A stretch of DNA of 64,000 nucleotides from Arthrobacter crusticola (GTDB lineage: Bacteria > Actinomycetota > Actinomycetes > Actinomycetales > Micrococcaceae). Where the stretch lies: assembly GCF_004357995.1 (NCBI RefSeq), contig NZ_SMTK01000001.1, forward strand, positions 620,001-684,000. Direction: 5' to 3'. The translations under genes and the position numbers were made by a program. The stretch's first letter is position 1, and each line of letters opens with the position of its first letter. Below are positions 15,958-25,917 of this stretch, in pieces. Under the pieces are notes generated by a model. That model worked only from the letters and a program-made list of their open reading frames with translations. It was not told the origin of the DNA and searched no databases.

Positions 15958-16728
15958 CTACGCTTCGACTGCTGGGGTGGCCGCGGCGAAGCGGTCGTAG
16001 CCCTCTTCCTCCAGCCGGTCGGCCAGCTCGGGGCCGCCCTCCTCGGCGATGCGCCCGTCGACGAACACGTGCACGAAGTCGGGCTTGATGTAGCGGAGGA
16101 TGCGCGTGTAGTGGGTGATCAGGAGCGTACCCATCTCGCCCTTGGCGTGCTCCCGGTTGACGCCCTCGGAGACGACCTTGAGGGCGTCGACGTCGAGGCC
16201 TGAGTCGGTCTCGTCGAGGATCGCGAAGCGGGGGCGGAACAGTTCGAGCTGGAGGATCTCCACGCGCTTCTTCTCGCCACCGGAGAAGCCCTCGTTGACG
16301 TTGCGCTGGGCGAAGTCGGCGTCGATGCGCAGCTGGGACATCGCCTGCTTGACGTCCTTGGTCCAGTGGCGCAGGCTCGGAGCCTTTCCGTCAAGGGCCG
16401 TCTTGGCGGTGCGCAGGAAGTTGGTCATGGTCACTCCGGGCACCTCGACCGGGTACTGCATGGCCAGGAAGAGCCCGGCGCGGGCGCGCTCGTCGACGCT
16501 CATGGCAAGGACATCTTCGCCGTCGAGGGTGATGGAGCCGCTGTCGACGGTGTACCGGGGGTGGCCGGCGATGGTCGAGGCCAGGGTGGACTTGCCCGAG
16601 CCGTTGGGGCCCATGATCGCGTGGGTCTCGCCCGTGTTAATGGTGAGGCTGACGCCTTTGAGGATCTGCTTGGAGCCCTGCTCCGTCACGATGCTGACGT
16701 AGAGGTCCTTGATTTCAAGGGTGGACAT
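15958..16728 (-). CDS. sufC: Fe-S cluster assembly ATPase SufC
   Basis: The 256-residue ABC-type ATPase works with SufB and SufD in the scaffold complex. Walker A is GPNGSGKST (40-48), the signature FSGGEKKR (148-155) and Walker B with LDETDSGLD (171-179), the Asp-Ser variant characteristic of SufC. It lies 65 bp after the Rieske gene. ATG 16728 follows an AAGGAGAACGG ribosome binding site. Confidence 0.96.
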   Translation of the reverse strand: MSTLEIKDLYVSIVTEQGSKQILKGVSLTINTGETHAIMGPNGSGKSTLASTIAGHPRYTVDSGSITLDGEDVLAMSVDERARAGLFLAMQYPVEVPGVTMTNFLRTAKTALDGKAPSLRHWTKDVKQAMSQLRIDADFAQRNVNEGFSGGEKKRVEILQLELFRPRFAILDETDSGLDVDALKVVSEGVNREHAKGEMGTLLITHYTRILRYIKPDFVHVFVDGRIAEEGGPELADRLEEEGYDRFAAATPAVEA

Positions 16729-16793
16729 CTGTTTTCCGTTCTCCTTTGCCCTGGCGGCCAGGGCGTCGTCTAAGTGTGCTGGTGCCGGGCCGG

Positions 16794-17159
16794 TCAGCCG
16801 AGCTGGGGGGTGGGTGCTCCGTTGGTGACCGTGGTGATGTCCACGTACACATTGTTATCGCGGATCTCCAGGGCGAACACCGGAACCGGTTCATAGGCCG
16901 GCAGCTGCAGGGGGGCGCCGCTGCGCAGGTCGAACTGGGAGCCGTGGCCCCAGCATTCGATGGCGCAGCCTTCGACGTCGCCCTCAGCGAGGGAGATGTC
17001 GGCGTGGGAGCAGGTGTCCCCCAGGGCGTGGATGTCGCCCATGGAGTCCCGCACGATCGCGACGGGGTAGTCATCGATGAGCACGCGCAGGGCCTGCTTG
17101 ACCTCGATGTCGTCGACGCTGCAGATCAGTTCGCCCCGCGGGGCGGCCTCCGCGCTCAC
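16794..17159 (-). CDS. Rieske-type ferredoxin within the suf operon
   Basis: The 121-residue protein has a Rieske [2Fe-2S] site: Cys50-Ser-His52 and Cys69-Trp-Gly-His72. It is usually called a non-heme iron oxygenase ferredoxin subunit, but here it sits between sufD and sufC, as in several actinobacteria. It could supply electrons for cluster assembly or be a client of it. GTG 17159 overlaps the sufD stop by four bases, so it is coupled to sufD. Confidence 0.88.
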   Translation of the reverse strand: MSAEAAPRGELICSVDDIEVKQALRVLIDDYPVAIVRDSMGDIHALGDTCSHADISLAEGDVEGCAIECWGHGSQFDLRSGAPLQLPAYEPVPVFALEIRDNNVYVDITTVTNGAPTPQLG

Positions 17160-18478
17160 AGGTTGCCTGCCGCGAGCTCGTTCTCGAGGGCCAGCGCGAG
17201 GCGCTCCTCAAGGGCGGGGACCCGAATCTGCTGGATGACCTCGGTGAGGAAGCCGCGCACGACGAGGCGGCGGGCGTCCTGCTCGGGGATACCGCGGGCC
17301 ATCAGGTAGAACAGGTGCTCGTCGTCGAACCGGCCGGTGGCACTGGCGTGGCCGGCACCCTCGATCAGGCCAGTCTCGATCTCGAGGTTGGGCACCGAAT
17401 CCGAGCGCGTCCCGTCGGTCAGGAGCAGGTTCCGGTTCACCTCGTAGGTGTCGGTGCCTTCGGCTTCCTTGCGGATCAGGACGTCGCCGACCCAGACGGT
17501 GTGGGCACCCTGTCCCTGGAGCGCGCCCTTGTAGGTCACGCGGGACTTGCAGTTGGGCACCGCGTGGTCCACCAGGAGGCGCTGCTCGAGGTGCTGGCCT
17601 GCGTCGGCGAAGTACAGTCCGTACATCTCGACCTCGGCGCCCGGCGCGGTGAACACCGAGGACGGGGTGAGGCGGACGAGGTCCCCGCCGAGGCTGACGA
17701 CGACGTGCTTGAAGCGGGCGTCGCGTCCGATCTTCGCCTGCTGCGAGGAGACGTGGACGGCGTCGTCGTCCCACTCCTGCACGCTGACGACGGTGAGCTG
17801 GGCGCCGTCGCCGACGACGATCTCGATGTTCTGCGCGAGCGTCACCGAACCGGAGTGGTCAAGGACCACCACGGCGGTGGAGAACGCCCCCGCCTCAATG
17901 ATCAGGTGCTGGGCCGCCGGTGCCTTGTCGGCGCCCAGGACCGTGACGGTCACCTCGGCGTCGGCCACGGTGTTGGCGGGGATGGTGACGACGGTGGCGC
18001 CGTCGGCCGCGGCCCAGGCCGCCGCCGAGATGCGGTCTTCAGGGGTGGCAGCGGAGCCGATCCGGGCGTCGGACCCCCCAACGGTCTCCACCTGGATGTT
18101 GGAGGCGCCGGAGACCTGCACGGAGGGGCCGGTCCCGGTGAGGGGTTCGGTATGGAGCCCGCGCAGGCGGTTCAGCGGGGTGAACCGCCAGTCCTCCTCG
18201 CGTCCGGTGAGCGGGGCGAAGTCCGAAAGGTTGTAGGACTTCAGCCGCTCCCCGCGGGAGGCCTCCGGGACGACCGGGGCGTTGCCGTGGCTGTGCTTCT
18301 TCAGGCCGTGCTGAATGGAGCCCGTGTTCAGCTCCGAGAGGCTCTCGCCCTCCTCGCTGAAGCCCGCGATCGCTGCGGGAGCCGAGGAGGGGGCGCCGAT
18401 CCGGGCCTTTTCGTCGGCTGCGGCGCCGGCCGGTCCTGTCGTTGACGCTTCGTGGTTCATCTTGGTCGCTTCAGCCAT
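17156..18478 (-). CDS. sufD: Fe-S cluster assembly protein SufD
   Basis: The 440-residue beta-helix scaffold protein partners SufB and SufC. The N-terminal 60 residues are Ala-rich and poorly conserved. Family blocks include EEDWRFTPLNRL, then VNRNLLLTDGTRSDSVPNLEI and GHASATGRFDDEHLFYLMARG near the C terminus, with the late histidine of SufD in GHASATG. ATG 18478 lies two bases after the sufB stop; ATG 18460 is an alternative. Its TGA overlaps the Rieske GTG. Confidence 0.95.
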   Translation of the reverse strand: MAEATKMNHEASTTGPAGAAADEKARIGAPSSAPAAIAGFSEEGESLSELNTGSIQHGLKKHSHGNAPVVPEASRGERLKSYNLSDFAPLTGREEDWRFTPLNRLRGLHTEPLTGTGPSVQVSGASNIQVETVGGSDARIGSAATPEDRISAAAWAAADGATVVTIPANTVADAEVTVTVLGADKAPAAQHLIIEAGAFSTAVVVLDHSGSVTLAQNIEIVVGDGAQLTVVSVQEWDDDAVHVSSQQAKIGRDARFKHVVVSLGGDLVRLTPSSVFTAPGAEVEMYGLYFADAGQHLEQRLLVDHAVPNCKSRVTYKGALQGQGAHTVWVGDVLIRKEAEGTDTYEVNRNLLLTDGTRSDSVPNLEIETGLIEGAGHASATGRFDDEHLFYLMARGIPEQDARRLVVRGFLTEVIQQIRVPALEERLALALENELAAGNL

Positions 18479-18480
18479 TG

Positions 18481-19956
18481 CTAGCCTACGGCCCCTTCCA
18501 TCTGGAGTTCGATCAGGCGGTTCAGTTCGAGCGCGTACTCCATGGGGAGCTCGCGGGCGATCGGCTCGATGAATCCGCGCACGATCATGGCCATGGCCTC
18601 GTCCTCGGGCATGCCCCGCGACATCAGGTAGAACAGCTGCTCTTCGCTGACCTTGGACACCGTGGCCTCGTGGCCCATCGTGACGTCGTCCTCGCGGATA
18701 TCGACGTACGGGTAGGTATCCGAACGGGAGATGGTGTCCACCAGCAGCGCGTCGCAGCGGACCGTGTTGGCCGAGTTCTTTGCACCCTCACGCACCTGGA
18801 CCAGGCCGCGGTAGGCGGCCCGGCCGCCGCCGCGGGCCACCGACTTCGAGATGATCGAGGACTTGGTGTTGGGGGCGATGTGGACCATCTTCGACCCGGT
18901 GTCCTGGTGCTGACCCTCACCGGCGAACGCGATGGACAGTGTCTCGCCCTTGGCGTGCTCGCCGACGAGGTAGACCGCCGGGTACTTCATGGTGACCTTG
19001 GAGCCGATGTTGCCGTCGATCCACTCCATGGTGGCACCCTCGTGGGCCACGGCCCGCTTGGTGACGAGGTTGTACACGTTGTTCGACCAGTTCTGGATGG
19101 TCGTGTACCGGACGCGGGCGTTCTTCTTCACGACGATCTCGACCACGGCCGAGTGAAGCGAGTCGGAGGTGTAGATCGGGGCGGTGCAGCCCTCGATGTA
19201 GTGAACGTAGGAGCCCTCGTCCGCGATGATCAGGGTCCGCTCGAACTGGCCCATGTTCTCGGTGTTGATCCGGAAGTAGGCCTGCAGCGGGATCTCGACG
19301 TGGACGCCCTTGGGCACATACACGAAGGAACCGCCCGACCAGACAGCGGTGTTCAGCGACGCGAACTTGTTGTCGCCCACCGGGATGATCGAGCCGAAGT
19401 ACTCCTTGAAGATCTCCGGGTGCTCGCGCAGCGCGGTGTCGGTGTCGAGGAAGATGACGCCCTGGCGCTCGAGGTCCTCGCGGAGCTGGTGGTACACCAC
19501 CTCGGACTCGTACTGGGCCGCGACGCCGGAGACCAGGCGGGCACGCTCCGCTTCGGGGATGCCGAGCTTCTCGTACGTGTTGCGGATGTCCTCGGGGAGG
19601 TCCTCCCACGTGTTGGCCTGCTTCTCGGTGGAGCGCACGAAGTACTTGATGTTGTCGAAGTCGATCCCGGAAAGATCCGCGCCCCAGGAGGGCATGGGCT
19701 TCCGGTCGAAGTACTTCAGGCCTTTCAGGCGCAGGTCGAGCATCCACTCGGGCTCGTTCTTCTTCGCCGAGATGTCGCGGACGACCTCTTCGCTCAGGCC
19801 GCGGCGGGCGTTGGCGCTCGCCTCGTTCTTATCGGCCCAGCCGTACTGGTAGGTGCCGATGCCCTCGAGTTCCGGGTTCTTTTCCAGGATGTCGCTGATG
19901 ACCGACTCCGGGACGGGGGTCGGGGTCAGTGGCTTCTGGTCTACTTGATCCGTCAT
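18481..19956 (-). CDS. sufB: Fe-S cluster assembly protein SufB
   Basis: The 491-residue central scaffold subunit carries sulfur and the nascent cluster. Family blocks such as [42 protein letters not shown] (with a candidate cluster or sulfur cysteine) and [15 protein letters not shown] are present. ATG 19956 is preferred because AAGGAAGG lies five bases upstream; a GTG just before it is also in frame. It overlaps the end of sufR by one base, so regulator and assembly genes form one transcript. Confidence 0.96.
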   Translation of the reverse strand: MTDQVDQKPLTPTPVPESVISDILEKNPELEGIGTYQYGWADKNEASANARRGLSEEVVRDISAKKNEPEWMLDLRLKGLKYFDRKPMPSWGADLSGIDFDNIKYFVRSTEKQANTWEDLPEDIRNTYEKLGIPEAERARLVSGVAAQYESEVVYHQLREDLERQGVIFLDTDTALREHPEIFKEYFGSIIPVGDNKFASLNTAVWSGGSFVYVPKGVHVEIPLQAYFRINTENMGQFERTLIIADEGSYVHYIEGCTAPIYTSDSLHSAVVEIVVKKNARVRYTTIQNWSNNVYNLVTKRAVAHEGATMEWIDGNIGSKVTMKYPAVYLVGEHAKGETLSIAFAGEGQHQDTGSKMVHIAPNTKSSIISKSVARGGGRAAYRGLVQVREGAKNSANTVRCDALLVDTISRSDTYPYVDIREDDVTMGHEATVSKVSEEQLFYLMSRGMPEDEAMAMIVRGFIEPIARELPMEYALELNRLIELQMEGAVG

Positions 19957-20792
19957 CACGGCCTTCCTTGCTGATGGTTTGGCAAATTCGAGGAGCGGGG
20001 TGCGGCGCCGGGTTCTGCGCGGGAGGCACCCGCCGGGGGCGCGGCTGTTGTGCGCCCGAGGGGAATGTGGGTGGTGCAGACATGGCCGCCGCTGGCCAGG
20101 GTGGAGAGCCTGCGCACGTCGACGCCGAGCAGCCGTGAGAACGCTGCCGTCTCCTGGTCGCAGAACGCGGGAAAATCGGCGGCGAGCTGCTGCACCGGGC
20201 AGTGGCCCTGGCAGAGCTGGACACTGAGCATGGTGCCGCGCGGGGCCGATCCCCCGGCGGCCGGCCGGCCGGGGCCGGCCGAGCCGACGACCCGGGCCGA
20301 GCCGACGAATCCATCGGTGCTCAGTGCCTCGGCCAGCGCGCGTGCGCGGGCCTCGAGGTCGGGCCCGGCGGCCTCGATCAGCGGGCGGTAGCGCTCCTCC
20401 ATACCGGCGAAGCGGGACCGGGCGAACTCCGCCACCGCGTCGGGGCCGGCGGCCGCGCCCAGCTGCTGAAGGGCGGCGCGGGCGATGTCGAGGTAGTCGT
20501 TGCCGAGCCGGCTCTGCCCGCGCTGGCTGAGCACGTACCGCCGCGCGGGCCGTCCGGCGCCCGTCGCGGTGCTTCCGCCGCGCTTGACTTCGATGAGCCC
20601 GTCACGGGAAAGGGCGTCGAGGTGGCGCCGGACGGCGGCCGGGGTGAAGCCGAGCCCGCTGCCCAGTTCCGCGGCGCTGACCGGTCCGCGCTCGAGCACG
20701 GCCGACAGGACCCGGTCGCGGGTGCGCTCGTCGGTATCGCCCGCGTTGGGGGAAAGCCCCGCCCGCCCGGCGGTATGGTCAACCACACTCAT
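19956..20792 (-). CDS. sufR: SufR-type [Fe-S] transcriptional repressor
   Basis: The 278-residue regulator has an N-terminal winged helix (about 25-90) and C-terminal cysteines at 194, 198, 211 and 239 ([20 protein letters not shown]), arranged as in SufR proteins that sense cluster status. With a cluster bound it represses suf. ATG 20792 follows GGGAGGGACGACGCC. The 137 bp to the divergent ABC gene should hold its operator; the AT-rich stretch at 20815-20845 is the likely promoter. The C terminus is low-complexity. Confidence 0.9.
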   Translation of the reverse strand: MSVVDHTAGRAGLSPNAGDTDERTRDRVLSAVLERGPVSAAELGSGLGFTPAAVRRHLDALSRDGLIEVKRGGSTATGAGRPARRYVLSQRGQSRLGNDYLDIARAALQQLGAAAGPDAVAEFARSRFAGMEERYRPLIEAAGPDLEARARALAEALSTDGFVGSARVVGSAGPGRPAAGGSAPRGTMLSVQLCQGHCPVQQLAADFPAFCDQETAAFSRLLGVDVRRLSTLASGGHVCTTHIPLGRTTAAPPAGASRAEPGAAPRSSNLPNHQQGRP

Positions 20793-20907
20793 GGCGTCGT
20801 CCCTCCCGCCCGCGTTAAAAAATACACAACACAATCATGACGTAATGTGCACTCCGGTGCCAGTAAGGGCAGGCTTCCCCCGCCGTCGACCTCTACAAGG
20901 GCGGTTA

Positions 20908-20923
20908 CTACGTACCGTAGAAT
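20908..20923 (+). promoter_or_regulatory. Leaderless promoter of the ABC-ctaA operon with dyad
   Basis: TAGAAT (20918-20923) ends six bases before the GTG at 20930, so transcription should begin at or near the start codon. CTACG-TAC-CGTAG (20908-20920) is a small perfect dyad overlapping the -10, a possible operator shared with the divergent sufR region. Confidence 0.5.
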
Positions 20924-20929
20924 AGCCGG

Positions 20930-21880
20930 GTGCACCATACAGCCGCCGCCCTGGTGATCGAGGGCCTCACCAAGGATTTCGGGCCGGTCCCCTCGCTCGA
21001 CGGCCGGATGGTCCGGGTGCTCGACGGGGTCCACCTCGAGGCGGCGATGGGCAGCGTCACCGCGATCCTCGGCGCAAACGGGGCCGGCAAGACCACGACG
21101 CTCGAATGCGCGCAGGGCCTACAGCGCCCCACCGCCGGCACGGTCCGGCTACTCGGCGAGAACCCGCACCACGCGAGTCCCCGACTGCGCGCCCGTGTCG
21201 GCGTCATGCTGCAGGACGGCGGGCTGCCTCCTTCGGTGAAGCCGATGGCACTGCTGCGCCATGTCGCCTCCATGTACGCGGACCCGCGGCCGGTCGACGA
21301 GCTCGCCGGACGGCTGGGCATCGACGACTTCGGGGGCACGGCCATCCGCCGCCTCTCCGGCGGCCAGAAGCAGCGGCTCGCCCTCGCCTGCGCCTTGATC
21401 GGACGGCCCGAGGTACTCTTTCTGGATGAGCCCAGCGCCGGGCTCGACCCCCAGTCACGCACCATCGTGTTCGAACTGATTCAGGAACTGCGCGCCGCGG
21501 GACTCGCGATCATCCTCACCACCCACCTGCTCGACGACGCCCAGAAGCTTGCAGACTACGTCTACATCATGGAGGGCGGCCGCACCGTGGCCGAGGGCAC
21601 TGTGGCCGACCTGACAGCCGGAGCCGCCCCGGAGAACTTCCGCGAACTGCGCTTCCAGACCGTGCCCGGCCTCGAGATTCCGCCCGGGCTGCTGCCTCAC
21701 CTTCACCGCGCGGAACCGGAGCCGGGCCAGTACCTGGTCAGCGGCGCCCTCACCGCGGGCGACTTCGCGGCACTGGCCCAGTGGTGGGACGCCGAGGGCA
21801 TCCTGCCCGTATCCGTCACCATGGCCCCCCGGTCCCTCGAAGACGTTTTCCTCGACATCGCCGGACGGAGCATCCGATGA
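20930..21880 (+). CDS. ABC transporter ATP-binding protein
   Basis: The 316-residue ATPase is of the DrrA/CcmA-like exporter class: Walker A GANGAGKTT (48-56), signature LSGGQKQR, Walker B LFLDEPSAGLD, switch histidine in TTHL, and a C-terminal extension of about 90 residues. It is paired with the membrane gene that overlaps it by four bases, and then ctaA. The same gene trio lies next to sufR in mycobacteria, so a heme- or redox-related role is likely, but the cargo is not known. Confidence 0.87.
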   Translation: MHHTAAALVIEGLTKDFGPVPSLDGRMVRVLDGVHLEAAMGSVTAILGANGAGKTTTLECAQGLQRPTAGTVRLLGENPHHASPRLRARVGVMLQDGGLPPSVKPMALLRHVASMYADPRPVDELAGRLGIDDFGGTAIRRLSGGQKQRLALACALIGRPEVLFLDEPSAGLDPQSRTIVFELIQELRAAGLAIILTTHLLDDAQKLADYVYIMEGGRTVAEGTVADLTAGAAPENFRELRFQTVPGLEIPPGLLPHLHRAEPEPGQYLVSGALTAGDFAALAQWWDAEGILPVSVTMAPRSLEDVFLDIAGRSIR

Positions 21881-22620
21881 CCTCTGCCGCCCCACTCGCC
21901 CGCAGGGTGCTGCGTCACGGCGGTTACGAGGCCGCCGCGATGCTCCGCAACGGCGAACAGCTCGTGCTCGCCGTCGCCCTGCCCCTGCTGGCCCTGGCCG
22001 GTCTCGTCGCCACGCCCCTCCTTGACGGCTTCGGTCCCAGCAGGATCGACACCGCGGCCCCGGGAGTGCTCGCGCTGTGCGTCATGTCGACGGCATTCAC
22101 CGGCCAAGGCATCGCAACCGGCTTCGACCGCAGGTACGGGGTGCTCCGGTTCCTCTCGACCACCCCGCTGGGCCGCTCCGGCCTGGTCTTCGGCAAGGCC
22201 GCGGCCGTAGCCGTGGTGCTCGCCCTGCAGGTGGTGCTCATCGGCGGCGCCGCGGTGCTGATGGGCTGGCGCCCGGACCTGGCAGGGCTGCCCTGGGCGG
22301 TCCTTACCTTCGCCCTCGGCGCGGCGGCCTTCACCGCCCTCGGCCTCCTCGTGGCCGGGACGCTGCGCCCGGAGGCGACCCTGGCGGTGACGAACCTGCT
22401 GTGGATCGTGCTGGCGGCCGCCGGAGGAATCATCCTTCCCGCCACAGGCCTTCCCGCCGCAGTGGAGCCGTTCGTGCGGATCCTGCCGTCCTCCGCCCTG
22501 GGCGACGGACTGCGCGCCGCCTTCCTTGAGGGATCCTTTCATCCCCTGTCCTGCCTGATCCTGCTGGGCTGGGCCGCGGCGGCCAGTGCCGCTGCCGTCC
22601 GCTGGTTCCGATGGAGTTGA
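21877..22620 (+). CDS. ABC transporter permease
   Basis: The 247-residue membrane protein has six hydrophobic segments and the ABC-2 topology. FDRRYGVLRFLSTTPLGRS is the cytoplasmic loop typical of this permease class. The ATG overlaps the ATPase stop (ATGA), making an obligate pair. ctaA follows after four bases. Confidence 0.86.
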   Translation: MTSAAPLARRVLRHGGYEAAAMLRNGEQLVLAVALPLLALAGLVATPLLDGFGPSRIDTAAPGVLALCVMSTAFTGQGIATGFDRRYGVLRFLSTTPLGRSGLVFGKAAAVAVVLALQVVLIGGAAVLMGWRPDLAGLPWAVLTFALGAAAFTALGLLVAGTLRPEATLAVTNLLWIVLAAAGGIILPATGLPAAVEPFVRILPSSALGDGLRAAFLEGSFHPLSCLILLGWAAAASAAAVRWFRWS

Positions 22621-22624
22621 GAAC

Positions 22625-23599
22625 ATGCCGTCTTTTGCCCTGACCCGCCTGCGCTCCCGGCTCCCGGCCACCGAGACCCCCCTCATCCGCCGGCTGGCCA
22701 TCGCCTCCCTGGTGTCCCAGATCGTCATCGTCGTCACCGGCGGTGCGGTGCGCCTCACGGCCTCGGGCCTTGGCTGCCCGGAGTGGCCGCGGTGCACCGC
22801 GGACTCGATCGTGAGCACCCCGGAGCTCGGCCTGCACGGGGTCATCGAGTTCGGCAACCGCCTGCTCACCTTTGTACTGGTGGTGATCGCGGTCGCCATG
22901 CTGGTGTCCGTGCTCAACCTGCGCCGGCCGCGCCGTGACCTCTTCCGCCTCTCGGTGGCGCTCCTGGCGGGCATCCCCGCGCAGGCCGTGATCGGCGGCA
23001 TCACCGTGTGGACCGACCTGAACCCCTGGGTGGTCGGCTGGCACTTCCTGGTCTCCATGGCCCTGGTGACCGTCGCGACGGTGCTGGTGAACCGGACCCG
23101 ACTGACCACCGCCCAGAGCCGGGAGCGCCTGCCTCAGGCGGCCCCGCGAATCCTGCGCCAGCTCCTGGCGGTGATCGCCGGACTGACCGGGCTCGTCGTC
23201 GTCCTCGGGGTGATCGTGACCGGGTCGGGGCCCCACGCCGGAGACCATGGAGCCGCCCGCAACAACCTCGACCCGGAGCTGATGACCCGCATCCACGCCG
23301 CGCCGGTCTACCTCCTGGTCATGACCGTGGCCCTGGCCGTGGCGCTTGCCTACCGGTACCGGGTGGCGCCGGCCCTGCGCCGGTCACTGGTACTCCTTGC
23401 CGTCGTGGTCCTGGCCCAGGGCGCCGTCGGGTATGCCCAGCATTTGCTTCACCTGCCGGTCGGGCTGGTGGCCCTGCACCTGCTCGGCGCTTCCCTGCTG
23501 ACAGCAGCGGCCGTCCACGCCGTCTACACGGGGTACACCCGGCAGCCGGCCGGCGCTGGCGCCGGGGCCCTAGGGCAGGTCAGGACACCGGTCCACTGA
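22625..23599 (+). CDS. ctaA: Heme A synthase
   Basis: The 324-residue membrane enzyme oxidises the C8 methyl of heme O to give heme A for cytochrome c oxidase. About eight hydrophobic segments are seen. The cysteine pair Cys51-x5-Cys57 (GCPEWPRC) lies in the first external loop, and histidines in LHGVIEFGNR, GWHF, RIHAAPV and ALHLLG fit the heme ligands. It is the third gene after the ABC pair. The last 20 bases overlap the convergent DapA-like gene. Confidence 0.92.
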   Translation: MPSFALTRLRSRLPATETPLIRRLAIASLVSQIVIVVTGGAVRLTASGLGCPEWPRCTADSIVSTPELGLHGVIEFGNRLLTFVLVVIAVAMLVSVLNLRRPRRDLFRLSVALLAGIPAQAVIGGITVWTDLNPWVVGWHFLVSMALVTVATVLVNRTRLTTAQSRERLPQAAPRILRQLLAVIAGLTGLVVVLGVIVTGSGPHAGDHGAARNNLDPELMTRIHAAPVYLLVMTVALAVALAYRYRVAPALRRSLVLLAVVVLAQGAVGYAQHLLHLPVGLVALHLLGASLLTAAAVHAVYTGYTRQPAGAGAGALGQVRTPVH

Positions 23600-24491
23600 G
23601 GGCCAGCGCCTCCTCAACCACGTCGACGAGCCGGGCCAGTTCGCGCTGTTCGCTGCCCGGAACCGGAAGCAGCGGCAGACGGGGATCCCCCGCGTCGATG
23701 CCGCAGACGCGCGCGAGCAGGTGCAGCCCGCTGATCTTGCGCAGGTTCACCACGTGCTGCACCACCGGCAGGAGCACCCTGCGGCATTCCGCGACACCGG
23801 AAGCGTCCCCCGCGGTGACCGCCGCGCGGAACCGGGCGTAATACGCCGGAAGCAGCGCGGCCGGGCCGGTGTGCCAGGCGTCAGCCGCGAGCTCCCCCGA
23901 GGCGATCAGCAGGTCGCCGCTCAGGCCGTGGCTGAAGGTGGCGTCCGTCAGGGAGCGGAGGCGGTCATACCGCTGCCGGAAGGAGGCGACGTCCGCGGCG
24001 GTGTCCTTGAACGCCACCACCGAAGGCAGCGCGAGGAGTTCCGCCACCAGCTCGAGTCCATAGCTGAACTGGGTGGTGCGGGGATTGTTGTAGAGGCAGA
24101 TCGGCAGGTCGGTCGACTCCGCGACGGTGCGCACCTGGAAGGACACCTCCTCCTCGGTCAGCGGCACGTAGGAGACCGGTGAGAGGACCAGGCCCGACGC
24201 CCCGGCGCGTTCTGCGGAACGTGCGGCCGCCAGCACCTCGCGGGTTCCCACCGAACTGATGCCGACCACCACCGGCACGGCGCCCGCAGCCGCCTCGACG
24301 GCGGTGCGGGCCACCGCATCGCGTTCGGCCGAACTGAGGAAGGCGAAGCTCCCGGAGGAACCCAGGACCGCGATGGTGTCGACACCGGAGACCGCCAGGG
24401 AGGAGATCAGCGCGGCAAGTTCGGGGGTGTTCACCCCGCCGTCGGCCGTGAAGGGCGTGATGGGATAGGCGACGAGCCCGGCGAAGGTCAT
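23580..24491 (-). CDS. Dihydrodipicolinate synthase-family aldolase/lyase
   Basis: The 303-residue TIM-barrel enzyme is a class I aldolase: the Schiff-base lysine is Lys162 (VAFKDTA) and the catalytic tyrosine is Tyr134 (YNNP). The phosphate- or pyruvate-carboxylate loop reads GSSGS (44-48) instead of the GTTGE of true DapA, so it is probably a paralogue acting on another 2-oxoacid aldol. It stands alone on the minus strand between ctaA and ctaB and overlaps the end of ctaA by 20 bp. Its substrate is not predicted. Confidence 0.82.
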   Translation of the reverse strand: MTFAGLVAYPITPFTADGGVNTPELAALISSLAVSGVDTIAVLGSSGSFAFLSSAERDAVARTAVEAAAGAVPVVVGISSVGTREVLAAARSAERAGASGLVLSPVSYVPLTEEEVSFQVRTVAESTDLPICLYNNPRTTQFSYGLELVAELLALPSVVAFKDTAADVASFRQRYDRLRSLTDATFSHGLSGDLLIASGELAADAWHTGPAALLPAYYARFRAAVTAGDASGVAECRRVLLPVVQHVVNLRKISGLHLLARVCGIDAGDPRLPLLPVPGSEQRELARLVDVVEEALALSGPVS

Positions 24492-24575
24492 GCCCCCATG
24501 CTAGTGGCGCAGGTCTCCCCCCGGCGCCGGCGCCGCCGGGGCCGGGGTCCGCTTTGAACCCGGCACGAAGGCAGG

Positions 24576-25517
24576 CTAGAAGACGGGGCCGCCGACGAAC
24601 GGGTCGATCGCCAGGGCGAGGAAGAGCACTGTGAGGTAGCTGATCGAGCCGTGGAAGACCTTCATGGCCGCCCGGTTCTCAAGGGTGCCCCGGCGGGCCT
24701 TGGCATGGAGGCGGTGGGTCTCCCGGATGAACCAGGCACCCGCGGCCGCGGCGGCCACCGTGTAAACCCAGCCGGCTCCGGCCGGCACCAGCAGCAGTGA
24801 GCACGCGACGGTCGCCCACGCATACAGGACGACCTGGACGGACACGACGCGCGCCCCGGCAATGGCCCCGAGCATTGGGACGTTCGCGGCGTTGTAGTCG
24901 TCGCTGTACTTCATCGACAACGGCCAGTAGTGCGGGGGCGTCCAGAGGAAGATGATGAGGAACAGCACGACGGCCGGCCACTCGACCGAGTTCGTCACCG
25001 CCGCCCACGCGATGAGGACCGGCATACAGCCGGCGGCACCGCCCCAGATGATGTTCTGTGCGGTCCGGCGCTTAAGAATCAGCGTGTAGACAACGACGTA
25101 GAGGAAGATCGCGGCGACTCCCAGCCAGGCCGCCAGCGGGTTCGCGCCCCACCACAGGATGCCGATGGCTGCGGCGCCGAGCACCCAGGCGAAGACCAGC
25201 GCCTCCCGGGGGGTGACCTCCCCGGTCACCAGGGGGCGGTTCGCCGTGCGGTGCATCACCTTGTCCATGTCCCGGTCGATGTAGCAGTTGAACGCGCCGG
25301 CGCTGCCGGCAGCAAATGCCCCACCCACCATGGTGGCGAGGATCAGCCCCGGGTGCGGGAACCCGCCGTGGGCGAAGATCATCGTGGGAAGCGTCGTCAC
25401 CAGCAGGAGCTCGATCACCCGCGGCTTGGTCAGGGCGAGATAGGCCCTGGCTTTGCGCCCGACGCCCCCTCGGGCCCGGGGCGGCCGTGCCGGCGCAGAA
25501 ACCTGCTGGGTCTTCAC
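24576..25517 (-). CDS. ctaB: Protoheme IX farnesyltransferase (heme O synthase)
   Basis: The 313-residue UbiA-family membrane enzyme adds a farnesyl group to heme B, the step before ctaA. The first Asp-rich motif [15 protein letters not shown] and the second region [12 protein letters not shown] are intact, with about nine hydrophobic segments. The start is GTG 25517 with a weak ribosome binding site. A candidate -10 TATGAT (complement of 25559-25564) lies upstream. It is divergent from tkt. Confidence 0.95.
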   Translation of the reverse strand: MKTQQVSAPARPPRARGGVGRKARAYLALTKPRVIELLLVTTLPTMIFAHGGFPHPGLILATMVGGAFAAGSAGAFNCYIDRDMDKVMHRTANRPLVTGEVTPREALVFAWVLGAAAIGILWWGANPLAAWLGVAAIFLYVVVYTLILKRRTAQNIIWGGAAGCMPVLIAWAAVTNSVEWPAVVLFLIIFLWTPPHYWPLSMKYSDDYNAANVPMLGAIAGARVVSVQVVLYAWATVACSLLLVPAGAGWVYTVAAAAAGAWFIRETHRLHAKARRGTLENRAAMKVFHGSISYLTVLFLALAIDPFVGGPVF

Positions 25518-25917
25518 AAGGCAACACTTTCATTTCTTTTGGGGCAAAAGACAGAATCATCATACCCTTTTACGCCGCGTAGAAATCGGGCCCTAATTAC
25601 CCTGCCGCGCGAGCCGGGGCCGGGAGCGGCCGCCCGTGACATTGCTCACCCGCCTTTCGGGACTTTTTGGGAATGGACGGCAACATCTCTGACTTGTTAC
25701 CCAGTGAACTTCCTTTGATGCGAGGAAGGGATATGGTTGGTTTTGAAGCCCAAGTGGCCCTCCTGCGGGGGTGCCTGCATCACTGGGAATACACGGAAAA
25801 ATGCAGGATTCAACGGTGAACGGCCAGCAGGCTGTGGGTGCCTCCGCGTACCCCTGCCCCCAGCTCCCCACGGCGCCGTGGCGCTGGCCGACCTGGACAG
25901 AGAAAGGCCCGGTCAAC
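25518..25917. other. 400-bp ctaB/tkt divergent intergenic region
   Basis: This is the longest gene-free stretch in the window. It holds the ctaB promoter (candidate minus-strand -10 at 25559-25564), an inverted repeat CTTCCT/AGGAAG (25709-25728), and the tkt leader. The tkt frame is open back to about 25771 with an ATG at 25801, so a longer transketolase or a leader peptide cannot be excluded. I see no RNA gene in it. Confidence 0.5.
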
